Positions 45,226-54,023 of a stretch of DNA of 64,000 bases are shown here, one piece after another; position 1 is the stretch's first letter, and the number at the start of each line of letters is the position of its first letter. The DNA is from Ancylomarina sp963977525 (GTDB lineage Bacteria > Bacteroidota > Bacteroidia > Bacteroidales > Marinifilaceae), in contig CAXBPC010000005.1 in NCBI GenBank assembly GCA_963977525.1, positions 1-64,000 of the forward strand, given 5' to 3'. The position numbers and the translations under genes are program-made. The notes under the pieces were generated by a model, which saw only the letters and a list, made by a program, of their open reading frames with translations, was not told where the DNA came from and searched no databases.

Positions 45226-46557
45226 TTAGAGTAGTTTACTCGCCAATTCAGCTAAATAACTACGTTCTCCTTTTATTAGATTTATGTGTGCAAAAATATC
45301 CTGATCTTTCATTTTATCAGCAAGATAAGCTAGACCGTTTGATTTTTTATCCAAATATGGAGAGTCGATTTGCTCAATGTCTCCAGTAAAAATCATTTTT
45401 GTTCCTTCACCTGCACGGGTAATAATTGTTTTAATCTCGTGCGGCGTTAAATTCTGAGCCTCGTCAACAATGAAAAAGGAATTTGATAAACTACGACCTC
45501 TAATATAGGCTAATGGTGTAATTTGTAGTTTTTCATCTTTTAATAATTCATCGATATAAAGATATTGCTTACTATGAACATTGAATTTTTTCTTGATAAC
45601 AGCTAAATTATCAAAGAGAGGTTGCATGTAAGGACTGATCTTTTCCTTAGCATCACCAGGAAGATAACCTAAGTCTTTATCTGCTAATGCTATGATTGGT
45701 CGAGCTAAATAGATTTGATCGTACTGTTCTGAAATTTGAAGTGCAGAAGCTAGTGCTAGGAGTGTTTTCCCTGTACCTGCAGTACCAGTTAAGGCAACCA
45801 AGTTGATACTTGGGTCAAGCAAGGCATCAATGGAGAAAGTTTGTTCTGCATTGCGAGGATAAATACCATATGCGCTAGGTTTTTCTACACGCTTAATTTT
45901 TTTGTCTGATGGATCGAAATGTGCAAGTGCACTTGAGTTATCGTTTTTTAGAATAAAGTAACGATGCCCTGCTAATTCGTAATCTAAGTTTAATTCAGAT
46001 TCGTCAAAGCCATCTTCTCCTTGATAGAGTTCTGCAATTTTTTCATCAGCAAAATCATGAATAGTTTGTATTCCCAAACTCATCATATTATCAATGTCTT
46101 TAACCTGGTCATTTTTAAAATCTTCAGCAGGAATGCCTAAAGATTTAGCTTTCATTCTAAGGTTAATGTCTTTAGATACTAGAATTGTGGTTCTATCTGG
46201 GTTTTCATTATTAATGTATTCGGTAATTGCAAGTATCCTATGATCAGGAATGTTATCTTGGAATGAAACTTTCATTTTTTCAGAAAACACTTTCCCAGTT
46301 TCAATGAACAATCGACCTCGTCCATCTCCTAAAGCTACACCATCACTAAAAAGATCATCACCCGATAGCTTATCTAGTTCTCGTGTGAATTCTCGTGCAT
46401 GAAAATTAATTAAATCATTTCCTTTCTTGAATTTATCCAATTCCTCAAGAACTGTGATAGGGATGAGAACATCGTGCTCATCGAATTTGAAGATTGAATT
46501 AAAATCATGAAGAATAACATTGGTGTCTAATACAAAAATCTTTTTCTCTGTGGTCAT
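45226..46557 (-). CDS. PIN-PhoH ATPase/nuclease protein
   Basis: A 443-residue two-domain protein. The N-terminal PIN nuclease domain starts KIFVLDTNVILHDF (acidic residue D11). The C-terminal PhoH domain has Walker A GTAGTGKTLLAL near residue 260 and Walker B SFFIVDEAQNL. Proteins of this arrangement (PhoH2 or YlaK type) unwind and cut RNA in vitro in other bacteria. It is divergent from folC across a region with repeated TCGTTT/AAACGA motifs. Confidence 0.93.
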   Translation of the reverse strand: MTTEKKIFVLDTNVILHDFNSIFKFDEHDVLIPITVLEELDKFKKGNDLINFHAREFTRELDKLSGDDLFSDGVALGDGRGRLFIETGKVFSEKMKVSFQDNIPDHRILAITEYINNENPDRTTILVSKDINLRMKAKSLGIPAEDFKNDQVKDIDNMMSLGIQTIHDFADEKIAELYQGEDGFDESELNLDYELAGHRYFILKNDNSSALAHFDPSDKKIKRVEKPSAYGIYPRNAEQTFSIDALLDPSINLVALTGTAGTGKTLLALASALQISEQYDQIYLARPIIALADKDLGYLPGDAKEKISPYMQPLFDNLAVIKKKFNVHSKQYLYIDELLKDEKLQITPLAYIRGRSLSNSFFIVDEAQNLTPHEIKTIITRAGEGTKMIFTGDIEQIDSPYLDKKSNGLAYLADKMKDQDIFAHINLIKGERSYLAELASKLL

Positions 46558-46592
46558 ATTCGCGGGTATTAGAGGGTTAGTAGATCGACCAA

Positions 46593-46637
46593 TCGTTTCA
46601 TATCAAACGAAGATTTTTTGAAACGAATGAATCGTTT
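46593..46637. promoter_or_regulatory. array of TCGTTT/AAACGA motifs between PIN-PhoH and folC
   Basis: TCGTTT at 46593, AAACGA at 46605 and 46621, and TCGTTT at 46632 form nested inverted repeats. The longest is TCGTTTCA / TGAAACGA (46593-46600 and 46619-46626). A further TTGTTAA-N15-TTAACAA lies at 46665-46693. They look like operator sites but I cannot name the regulator. Confidence 0.45.
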
Positions 46638-46771
46638 AGTGTACCGATATTTAAATGAAATATCTTGTTAACTATATACTATTAAATTAACAAAAAAGGA
46701 AGGAAAATCAAGCTGAGATCTTATTTTTTAGTTATTTTTTTTTTGCTTTGCAGAGCAATTAAAGATGAATT

Positions 46772-48058
46772 ATGACTTATCAGGAAACTATCAACTACTT
46801 GTTCAATCAGTTACCTATGTTTCAACGAACAGGGAAGGCTGCTTATAAGGCAAATTTAGATACAACTTTGGCTCTAGATGGCTATTTCGACCATCCTCAC
46901 AAGAATTTTAGATGTATTCATGTAGCTGGGACAAATGGGAAAGGTTCTGTATCTCATACTTTAGCTTCAGTTTTGCAGTCGGCTGGCTATAAGGTTGGCT
47001 TATATACATCTCCGCACTTACGTGATTTTCGTGAAAGAGTGAAGATTAATGGCGAGATGATTTCTGAGAATGCTGTTGTCGATTTCGTGGCTTCGCATAA
47101 GACGAAATTTGAAGAATTATCACCTTCGTTTTTTGAAATGACAGTTGCTTTGGCATTCGATCATTTTGCGAAGGAAAAAGTTGATGTTGCGGTAATTGAA
47201 GTAGGATTAGGAGGACGATTGGACTCTACTAACATTATTGACCCTCTTTTAACTGTTATTACCAACATCAGTTTTGACCATACAAGTTTACTGGGGAATT
47301 CAATACCCGTTATTGCAGGTGAAAAGGCAGGGATCATTAAAAATAATATCCCAGTTGTTATTGGGGAAAGGCATCCTGAATCTCAAAAGGTTTTTATGGA
47401 TAAAGCCGAATCTCATTCTGCACCAATTTTATTTGCTGAAGATGAGTTTGAGTTATTAGAAACCGATTTGCAGGAGGATTTCCTCCATTTAGTTTTTAAA
47501 GATATAAATTCTGAAAATAAACTTTCTTTAAAGTCAGATCTTTTAGGGATTTATCAGGTGAAAAATATCAGAACTGCTTTGGTGGCTTTGAATCAGCTGA
47601 ATCAAATAGGATTTAATCTGACAGAAGAAATTATTAAAGATGGAATTTCTAAGATAGTAGATCAAACTTCACTTCTAGGTCGTTGGCAACGTTTAGGAAA
47701 CAATCCAAGAATTATTTGCGATACGGGGCATAATGTTGCAGGGGTTTCTGAAATTCTAAAACAACTTAACTCACTTCATTTTAAACATCTTCATATGGTA
47801 ATCGGTATGGTGGATGATAAAGATATTGATGAGGTACTTAGCTTGTTACCAAAGAATGCGACTTACTACTTTACTAAGGCTTCTATTCCTAGAGCTTTAA
47901 ATGAAGAAATATTGAAAGAGAAAGCTGATAAGTTCCAATTGAAAGGAAATACATTCAAAACGGTTACAGAGGCTCTAGGTGCTTCAAAGAAAAAAGCAGA
48001 CAAAGATGATTTAATTTTTGTTGGAGGAAGCACGTTCATAGTGGCTGAAGTTGTATAG
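46772..48058 (+). CDS. folC: folylpolyglutamate synthase / dihydrofolate synthase
   Basis: Adds glutamate to folates with ATP. It is a Mur-ligase fold of 428 residues. The ATP loop is VAGTNGKGSVSHTLASVL at about residues 51-68. The folate-binding part YTSPHLRDFRERVKING and the core VAVIEVGLGGRLDSTN follow. The C-terminal domain has LGRWQRLGNNPRIICDTGHN. The start matches the family. It is monocistronic. Confidence 0.95.
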   Translation: MTYQETINYLFNQLPMFQRTGKAAYKANLDTTLALDGYFDHPHKNFRCIHVAGTNGKGSVSHTLASVLQSAGYKVGLYTSPHLRDFRERVKINGEMISENAVVDFVASHKTKFEELSPSFFEMTVALAFDHFAKEKVDVAVIEVGLGGRLDSTNIIDPLLTVITNISFDHTSLLGNSIPVIAGEKAGIIKNNIPVVIGERHPESQKVFMDKAESHSAPILFAEDEFELLETDLQEDFLHLVFKDINSENKLSLKSDLLGIYQVKNIRTALVALNQLNQIGFNLTEEIIKDGISKIVDQTSLLGRWQRLGNNPRIICDTGHNVAGVSEILKQLNSLHFKHLHMVIGMVDDKDIDEVLSLLPKNATYYFTKASIPRALNEEILKEKADKFQLKGNTFKTVTEALGASKKKADKDDLIFVGGSTFIVAEVV

Positions 48059-48422
48059 ATAGGCTTGTAAGTTATTGAAAGTGAATATAAATAGCATGAA
48101 GGGTTTATTTTTGATAAGCATATTCTTTGGAAGGAATTAATATGTAAAAGTCTAGATATCTGATGATTTCTCTTGGTGTATGTCTAATTGTTTCTCAGTT
48201 TGATGTTAAGTTTTAATTTGTAATGAGACTAAATTAATGTTGATTTTTTTCTTTAATGAAAATTCACTTATTTTTGTTTTTGTATAAGTTTTGTAAGTCT
48301 CATTTACAGCTTATATTTTCTACTTAGTTGTAGTATTCATATTTATGAATTTGCACATGTTTTATCAGATAGTAAATCTGATCGAATTATTCTCTAACCT
48401 AAGATGTATTAAAGAAATAGCT
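48059..48422. other. intergenic region between folC and rex
   Basis: 364 AT-rich bases. Only very short open frames are present. I find no clear operator or terminator and no exact promoter element; TATAAGTTTTG near 48283 has one extra base. Confidence 0.35.
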
Positions 48423-49082
48423 ATGGTTCAAAACTCAAAAAAAGTTGTATCTGCAGTTCCTGAGCCTTCTTTACGAAGAATGCCAGCTTACTTAGCTTTC
48501 TCTGAAGGCTTATTAAAGAAAGGTCAAGAATTTGTTTCTTCTACTCAGATAGCAAACTATATGAATATTGATCCTACTCAGGTAACTAAAGATTTATCTT
48601 ACACTAGTATTGTAGGTAAAACTCGTGTTGGTTATGAGGTTAAGGCTATGGTTGAAGTGCTTTCTGACTTTTTAGGTTTTACCGTATTGGATCAAGCTTT
48701 TCTTGTGGGAGCAGGATCTCTTGGATCAGCGCTTCTACATGATGATGGTTTGGAGAATTTTGGACTTGATATTGTTGCTGCTTTTGATGTGAATCCAAGT
48801 ATAGTAGGCAAAAAGATTAATGATATTGAAGTTTTCCATATTGATCAATTCCGTGATTTAGCTCAAGAAATGAAAGCTATAATTGGAATTATTACTGTGC
48901 CTGCAGAATTTGCACAATCAGTTGCCGATTTAATGGCAGCTTGGGGTGTTAAGGCTATTTGGAATTTTACACCTGCAAGAATTAAGGTGCCAGAAGATAT
49001 TGTCGTTCAGAATACATCTTTATATGCTAATCTGGCAATAATCTTTAATAAGATTCATACCGATAAGGAAAAAACAATCTAA
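48423..49082 (+). CDS. rex: redox-sensing repressor Rex
   Basis: A DNA-binding repressor that senses the NADH/NAD+ ratio and controls fermentation and anaerobic respiration genes. The N-terminal winged helix has EPSLRRMPAYLAF and IANYMNIDPTQVTKDLSY. The Rossmann domain has FLVGAGSLGSALL, a close match to the Rex NAD loop. The preferred start at 48423 gives MVQNSKKVVSAVPEPS; an in-frame ATG at 48345 would add 26 residues not typical of Rex. It could control the nrf genes, but I see no Rex operator there. Confidence 0.93.
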   Translation: MVQNSKKVVSAVPEPSLRRMPAYLAFSEGLLKKGQEFVSSTQIANYMNIDPTQVTKDLSYTSIVGKTRVGYEVKAMVEVLSDFLGFTVLDQAFLVGAGSLGSALLHDDGLENFGLDIVAAFDVNPSIVGKKINDIEVFHIDQFRDLAQEMKAIIGIITVPAEFAQSVADLMAAWGVKAIWNFTPARIKVPEDIVVQNTSLYANLAIIFNKIHTDKEKTI

Positions 49083-49105
49083 GATTTAGATTGATAAAAT
49101 ATAAT

Positions 49106-49140
49106 AGAGGCAATTCGTTTAGACGAATTGCCTCTTTTTT
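49106..49140 (+). terminator. terminator after rex
   Basis: The perfect stem AGAGGCAATTCGT / ACGAATTGCCTCT is followed by six T. Confidence 0.92.
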
Positions 49141-49199
49141 GCTTAAATTCGGTTTCTCATTTATAAATTGTTGGATTGTCTATAAGAAAATTATAAAAT

Positions 49200-49772
49200 A
49201 TGACTGATAAATATTTCGAAAACCAAGTTTTTAAAAAGATTGACTTTCGAGAAATTGGTTTTGATAAAGGCGAGTATGAAGATTGTCAGTTTATCAATTG
49301 TAATTTCTCAAGGATTCAATTCTCAAATGTTGATTTTGTGGAATGTGAATTCGATGATTGTGATTTTAGTATGGCAAAAATTAATGATACGGCTTTAAAA
49401 GGCATTAAATTTCGTAATTGTAAATTGCTCGGTTTGAATTTTAATGACTGTAACCCATTTTTATTATCCCTTTATTTTGAGTCATCAAATTTGAATTTAG
49501 CTTCTTTTTATAAATTGAAATTGAAGTCCACTCAATTTAAGAATTGTAGTTTGCAAGAAGTCGATTTCAGCGAATCAAATTTGATATCATCGGTTTTTGA
49601 TAATTGTGATCTTAGTGGAGCCATGTTTGAAAATACGATACTTGAGAAAGCCGATTTAAGAACAGCAACCAACTATACCATTGATCCGGAGATTAATGAA
49701 ATTAAAAAAGCCAAATTCTCCTTTCCCGATGTTGCAGGTTTATTGAGTAAGTATGACATTAAAATACAGTAA
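49200..49772 (+). CDS. pentapeptide-repeat protein
   Basis: A 190-residue protein built of pentapeptide repeats with the A(D/N)LxX pattern, for example CQFINCNFSRIQFSN, FVECEFDDCDFS and later CSLQEVDFSESNL. This gives a right-handed four-sided helix. It ends in a short non-repeat tail. Some family members protect gyrase from quinolones, but nothing here proves that role. It is monocistronic and convergent with creD. Confidence 0.9.
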   Translation: MTDKYFENQVFKKIDFREIGFDKGEYEDCQFINCNFSRIQFSNVDFVECEFDDCDFSMAKINDTALKGIKFRNCKLLGLNFNDCNPFLLSLYFESSNLNLASFYKLKLKSTQFKNCSLQEVDFSESNLISSVFDNCDLSGAMFENTILEKADLRTATNYTIDPEINEIKKAKFSFPDVAGLLSKYDIKIQ

Positions 49773-49805
49773 GCTCCGATTCTGAATTACAAACCGGGGC
49801 TTTGT
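49771..49805. terminator. hairpin between the pentapeptide gene and creD
   Basis: AAGCTCCG (49771-49778) pairs with CGGGGCTT (49795-49802, one G-U) and serves both convergent genes. It overlaps the last two bases of the pentapeptide stop codon. Confidence 0.6.
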
Positions 49806-49807
49806 GT

Positions 49808-51148
49808 TTACTTTGAGTCAACATTAATTTCGTACCAATTAATATTTCGGGTGAAATACATGGTTGCTGCTAGAATTAGAGTTAAACCGATGCTACCCAT
49901 TAATAAAGCATAATCTGCTAATTGAAGCGTTACAAATAGGAACCCATAAATACTTGTTAATGTAGATAGGAGAAGTAGGCTTAGCTTCTTCGATTTAAAT
50001 ATTGTGAGAGAGTAAAGGCTAATCATTCCAACAATCGAGACACTTGAGATAATATAGGCTGTGTTGAAATTAGAGTGTTCAGAGATTGATATAAGTAGTA
50101 CATAAAAAACAAGTAAACCTAAACCTACTAATATGTACTGAAAAGGATGGATTTTATGACCGTTTATTATTTCAACAAGGAAGAATATTAGGAAAGTTAG
50201 TGCAATGCACATCACTGCATATTTTGATGATCTTACCGACTTTTTATAGTCGTCAAGAGGGAGAATAAGATCTACTCCAAAATTAGATTGTTTAATCTTA
50301 TCTGTATGCTTACTTCCTACCCACGATTGAGGAAAGTTTCTGTTAAGTTGTAACACTTTCCAGTCAGCTTGAAATCCCTTATCCGTAACTTTTCTATTAT
50401 CTGGTAGAAAATTACCACTAAAACTTGGGAATGCCCAATTGGATTCTATTTTCACATTGGTTATACTTCCTAACGGAATAAAATTAAGATTTTGACTTCC
50501 TTGTAAGTTAAGAGAGAATGAAAAATCAATAGATTTATTTATGTTGTTTTCAATGTTTGGTAGTTTTACGGTTATACCTGAATAGATAAGTTCCGAAATC
50601 TTTGAACCAGGTTCAACTTGCAGACTTTTTTTACCCCAGTTTAAAACCACCTGATCTTCTATACCCCTTAAATCAGATATTCCAATTGTAAGGAAAGCCT
50701 CGTCGTATTTAATTTCTTTTAAGTTGTTTTTGTCAACATCTTTATTGAAAAGAAACTTGCCGCTTACGTCAAGTTGCGATTTGTATACAACAACTTCGTA
50801 AATTCCTCTTTTTAATTTCTCAGGTGAGATATTGCCCTTAATATTTAATTCTTCTGGTAGAATATGTAAATACTTTTTTGTCTCATAGGTTTTACCTTCA
50901 TCTCTGTATTCGTAGAGAAGAGGAATACTTAAAATTGGGCCATTTATTTGTTGACTTCCAGCCCATTTATTACTTACTTTTAGAATAGTCTGATTGCTAA
51001 GAGATTCTCGTTCGAATATTATTGATTTGATCATAGCAGTTGGTATGAGTAACAATAACATTAGAATTGTGATAATAAATAGTTTAAGGCTAATGGAGTT
51101 TTTCAGCCAACTATTAATTCTGTCGATAGGAGATGTTTCTTTATTCAT
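49808..51148 (-). CDS. creD: CreD-like inner-membrane protein
   Basis: A 446-residue membrane protein of the CreD family. One N-terminal helix (about residues 19-40) is followed by a large periplasmic domain (with KYLHILPEELNIKGNISPEK) and five or six C-terminal helices. In E. coli CreD is part of the Cre response and affects envelope integrity. Here it is the third gene of a unit after a membrane protein and a winged-helix regulator, a set I know from other Bacteroidota. Confidence 0.88.
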   Translation of the reverse strand: MNKETSPIDRINSWLKNSISLKLFIITILMLLLLIPTAMIKSIIFERESLSNQTILKVSNKWAGSQQINGPILSIPLLYEYRDEGKTYETKKYLHILPEELNIKGNISPEKLKRGIYEVVVYKSQLDVSGKFLFNKDVDKNNLKEIKYDEAFLTIGISDLRGIEDQVVLNWGKKSLQVEPGSKISELIYSGITVKLPNIENNINKSIDFSFSLNLQGSQNLNFIPLGSITNVKIESNWAFPSFSGNFLPDNRKVTDKGFQADWKVLQLNRNFPQSWVGSKHTDKIKQSNFGVDLILPLDDYKKSVRSSKYAVMCIALTFLIFFLVEIINGHKIHPFQYILVGLGLLVFYVLLISISEHSNFNTAYIISSVSIVGMISLYSLTIFKSKKLSLLLLSTLTSIYGFLFVTLQLADYALLMGSIGLTLILAATMYFTRNINWYEINVDSK

Positions 51149-51204
51149 TTTTTTTTAATTGTTATAAAAGTACTCTGAAACGCAAAGTAGAATATGAAAA
51201 AAAA

Positions 51205-51495
51205 TTATTTGAGTAATCGTTCTATAGCTTTTATATGTTTTGAGAAAGCCAATTTACCTTCATCGCATACAGAATATTTGGTGTTTGGCTTTCGTCCAAT
51301 GAATTCCTTTCTAAATCTAATAAAACCACTTTTCTCAAGCGATTTTAAATGACTAGCGAGATTCCCATCAGTTACATCTAAAAGGTCTTTTAGTGTATTG
51401 AAATCAAGATAATCATTTACCAGAAGAGCAGACATAATTCCTAGGCGGACCTTATTCTCGAATGCTTTATTTAAATCTTTTAGTATTTCTTTCAC
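51205..51495 (-). CDS. winged-helix regulator
   Basis: A 96-residue stand-alone winged helix (HTH_34-like) with KVRLGIMSALLVNDYLDF, LLDVTDGNLASHLKSLEKSG and the wing RKEFIGRKPNTKYSV. Its start overlaps the upstream membrane-protein gene by four bases (ATGA), so they are co-translated. It probably controls this operon, including creD; that is inference from its position. Confidence 0.88.
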   Translation of the reverse strand: MKEILKDLNKAFENKVRLGIMSALLVNDYLDFNTLKDLLDVTDGNLASHLKSLEKSGFIRFRKEFIGRKPNTKYSVCDEGKLAFSKHIKAIERLLK

Positions 51496-52109
51496 GATCC
51501 GTATCTAATATGCATAATTATTCCATAGACAATATGTAATATTCCGAAACCTATGGTCCAAAAAATGAGACTATAGCCTATAAAGTAGATACCCAATAAA
51601 CCTATAGCAATTTCGATAAGTCCAAGACTACGTATTTCATCAAGAGTATACTTACTAGCATTCACAAGTGCTAAACCATAAAACATAAGAGTAAGAGGGG
51701 CAATGATGCCAATATAGCCTTTCGATAACAAAATCAAACAGAGTATTCCTCCAGTTGCTAATGGTATAAATAGATTGACGAAAAGAGATTTTGTTTGAGA
51801 ATCCCAAAGTTTCTGATTGTTTTTCCTTGCTTTTCGAGTAGTGAAAAAGATACCTGATCCTATTGATAAAATCAAGGTTGAAGAAGCAATTAAAAGCAAG
51901 GTTAATATATTTTCAATATTAAGGGTAGCTTGTCTATAAACTAAATAGTCTTGATTAGAGTAAATTGTCTGATAGGCTAAATATGCACCAATTATTGCTA
52001 GTATGCCTGCCATTATACCTGACATTCCACTTAAAGAGATAAACTTTGATGAACGATTCATCATTTGTTTTATATCTTTTAAATCTTCAATATATTTCTG
52101 CTTGTCCAT
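51492..52109 (-). CDS. multi-pass membrane protein of the creD operon
   Basis: 205 residues, six hydrophobic segments and a short cytoplasmic N-terminus (MDKQKYIEDLKDIKQMMNRS). I know no function. Genes of this kind precede the winged-helix regulator in several Bacteroidota, so it may sense a membrane condition and pass it to the regulator by an unknown route. Confidence 0.7.
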   Translation of the reverse strand: MDKQKYIEDLKDIKQMMNRSSKFISLSGMSGIMAGILAIIGAYLAYQTIYSNQDYLVYRQATLNIENILTLLLIASSTLILSIGSGIFFTTRKARKNNQKLWDSQTKSLFVNLFIPLATGGILCLILLSKGYIGIIAPLTLMFYGLALVNASKYTLDEIRSLGLIEIAIGLLGIYFIGYSLIFWTIGFGILHIVYGIIMHIRYGS

Positions 52110-52222
52110 AAAAGTACTTTGAATTACAAAGTAAAACTACAAATAAATATTTATAAAACAAATTTGAATTCTGTTAGGATTAGAAATAAGGTGATCTGAT
52201 TTCAAGAGTTTATTAGAACTAT

Positions 52223-52246
52223 CCTCAATTTGATATCAAATTGAGG
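52223..52246. promoter_or_regulatory. perfect 24-base palindrome upstream of the creD operon
   Basis: CCTCAATTTGAT followed directly by its complement ATCAAATTGAGG. It lies 22 bases after the stop of the 163-residue membrane gene and about 115 bases before the start of the creD operon. It has no T-run, so an operator is as likely as a terminator. Confidence 0.55.
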
Positions 52247-52267
52247 GTAATTTCAAGATCTGACTAG

Positions 52268-52759
52268 TTACTTCTTTTTAGGCTTGAATACTGATATGAA
52301 AATTGTAATGATAAGTGTAACAGTCATACATACTCCCATAATGTTCTGAGATTTATCGTACCATTGATACTCTTCAATACTTAAAGCTGTTAATCCATGT
52401 TCACCTGATATACTTACCATTTCTGTAATCCAAGGACCCGAATATATAGTGCCGAGTATAATGATGAGTAAAGTAATAATCCATTTAAATGTCATCCAGC
52501 CATGTTTAAAGTAGCCCCATTTTGTGAATTGTGAATACAACCAACCTGTAATTAGACAAAGCATTGCAGCTGGAACCAATATTTTCATATCAATAAAATG
52601 AATGATCTGATTCAATAAATGCAGTTGTTCATCAGTTTCGACACTAGAGCGCATAAAGTGAAGAAGAAACATAACTAAACCTGTAGTAACCCATACGCTA
52701 GCTACCAAGAGATGAATGGACTTAAGCCATTTTTTTTGTGTTAGTGATAGATTCTTCAT
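52268..52759 (-). CDS. four-helix membrane protein linked to MarR
   Basis: 163 residues with four hydrophobic helices (starting KSIHLLVASVWVTTGLVMF), similar in pattern to predicted DUF2269-type integral membrane proteins. Histidines lie in the first and second helices (SIHLL, LLHFM), which could bind a cofactor, but this is speculation. One base separates it from the marR gene, so it is almost surely controlled by that regulator. Confidence 0.7.
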   Translation of the reverse strand: MKNLSLTQKKWLKSIHLLVASVWVTTGLVMFLLHFMRSSVETDEQLHLLNQIIHFIDMKILVPAAMLCLITGWLYSQFTKWGYFKHGWMTFKWIITLLIIILGTIYSGPWITEMVSISGEHGLTALSIEEYQWYDKSQNIMGVCMTVTLIITIFISVFKPKKK

Positions 52760-52760
52760 G

Positions 52761-53210
52761 TTATTTATTTAAGAATTCTCCTGTATTAGTTATGATTTGC
52801 TTGAGATTTTTTATCATCATTTCTCTTGCTTCATCATCTAGACTATTAAGAGCAATGTTAGTAGACTTGTATGCACATTCGTGAAGCTGATTGTTAAGTT
52901 CTTGACCTTTTTCTGTAATAAAGAGTTTGAATACTCGCTTGTCAATTTCATCTCTTCTTTTTAAAATGAAGCTTGCATTTTCGAGCTTTTGACTTATCCG
53001 ACTCATATTAGCAAAATCTTTGAATGTTATTTTGCTAAGTTCCCCAATTGTCATTCCATTTGATTTGTCGAGATAATATAAAACATTCCATTGTTCAGGT
53101 GTGATATCTAGTTTGTTGTCGTTTAGGATTTTGAAGAAAACACGCTTTATCATGATTGAACTTATTGCAATGTGATGATTTACAGATTTAGAGAGGTCGA
53201 TTTTATTCAT
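52761..53210 (-). CDS. MarR-family regulator
   Basis: A 149-residue winged-helix dimer of the MarR type. Typical are TPEQWNVLYYLDKSNGMTIGELSKIT, the recognition helix FANMSRISQKLENASF and the wing ILKRRDEIDKRVFKL. The ligand is unknown. It forms a two-gene unit with the four-helix membrane protein. Its promoter region carries two copies of TGTC(A/G)TGACA. Confidence 0.93.
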   Translation of the reverse strand: MNKIDLSKSVNHHIAISSIMIKRVFFKILNDNKLDITPEQWNVLYYLDKSNGMTIGELSKITFKDFANMSRISQKLENASFILKRRDEIDKRVFKLFITEKGQELNNQLHECAYKSTNIALNSLDDEAREMMIKNLKQIITNTGEFLNK

Positions 53211-53222
53211 GATTTATTTGTT

Positions 53223-53257
53223 TGTCGTGACAAATATATAAAATAATTGTCATGACA
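53223..53257 (-). promoter_or_regulatory. marR promoter with a pair of operator palindromes
   Basis: TGTCGTGACA at 53223-53232 and the perfect palindrome TGTCATGACA at 53248-53257 are 25 bases apart, centre to centre. TATATTTG, a -7 element on the minus strand, occupies 53238-53231 between and partly over them. This layout suits negative autoregulation by MarR. Confidence 0.7.
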
Positions 53258-53316
53258 GGTATTAATAGAGAGGTTGATTTTAAGAAATAGGCTAAAACTA
53301 AAATTTATGGCAAAAA

Positions 53317-53344
53317 GAACTCCTCGCTGGTTAGCGAGGAGTAG
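53317..53344 (-). terminator. terminator of the 82-residue gene
   Basis: The perfect stem ACTCCTCGCT / AGCGAGGAGT with a 4-base loop is followed on the minus strand by TCTTTTTG. Confidence 0.88.
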
Positions 53345-53375
53345 TGGGTATTTAATTTTGGGTTAAGAAAATATT

Positions 53376-53624
53376 TTAAGCTTCGTCAAGAATACGAAAT
53401 GCGCAATCAAGAATAGTTGTGTCATCTAGTTCTACAATACCGCCATCAGGCCCTTGTTCAACATGAACACCGATACTTTTACCTTCTCTGTAATTAACGC
53501 CTCCAAAATAGTTTCGGACTGTCTCTACATTAAGATCTAGTTCTTTCGAGATTTTTCTCATGCTGCCTTCAGGCAAACGATCCTTGATGTTTCTAAGTTC
53601 ATTAAATGTGATTGTCTTAGTCAT
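53376..53624 (-). CDS. small predicted DNA-binding protein
   Basis: An 82-residue protein with a helix-turn-helix-like first half (LPEGSMRKISKELDLNVETV, then RNYFGG) and an acidic tail (VELDDTTILDCAFRILDEA). I recognise it as a type of small protein common in Bacteroidota, without known role. It has its own terminator and is divergent from the ClC genes. Confidence 0.65.
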   Translation of the reverse strand: MTKTITFNELRNIKDRLPEGSMRKISKELDLNVETVRNYFGGVNYREGKSIGVHVEQGPDGGIVELDDTTILDCAFRILDEA

Positions 53625-54023
53625 ATGCTATAAGTTTAATTGATATAAGGATTAAAATCATCTTAGCTCTTTAAATTTAGTGAAAGTATTTTTTAATAAA
53701 AAGTTATCAGGGCATAAATCTGGCTGAGAATGAATGTGATTTGCTAATTTACCTATGATGATTTTCTTCCTCTCTTTTATTTTTATAGCCTTTCAATTTC
53801 ATCTTTAGATTAATTTTAGATTAAAAAAAATATCTCTGTCGATTATCCTAGTTTTCATAAAGTGAGATTTGTTTTTATTTAAAACAGATCTATCCATTTT
53901 TTAATAAAGCTGTTTGTATCTTGGTTGCGTTATGCCTAAACCTGATTTATCCAAACGTTGATTCATATCTTTTGGTAAAGTTTAGGCTTTTGAAGGACTA
54001 ATTTTCTAGAGACAGAACATATT
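53625..54023 (+). other. intergenic region upstream of the first ClC gene
   Basis: 399 AT-rich bases. The only clear structure is the nested hairpin at 53934-53987. No exact TAnnTTTG element was found in either direction. Confidence 0.4.
53934..53987 (+). promoter_or_regulatory. nested stem-loop in the leader of the first ClC gene
   Basis: GCCTAAAC (53934-53941) pairs with GTTTAGGC (53980-53987), and inside it CCAAA (53951-53955) pairs with TTTGG (53971-53975). It lies 36 bases before the GTG start at 54024. Confidence 0.5.

Noticed and set aside
46665..46693. TTGTTAA-N15-TTAACAA as a Rex site near folC
   Set aside because: The arms resemble some Rex half-sites, but the spacer is far longer than a Rex dimer would span.
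48345..48422. Longer N-terminus of Rex from an upstream ATG
   Set aside because: The 26 extra residues have no Rex character; the ATG at 48423 fits the family. The same reasoning was used for rlmB, the resB-like gene, murF, mtaB and the secreted TPM gene.
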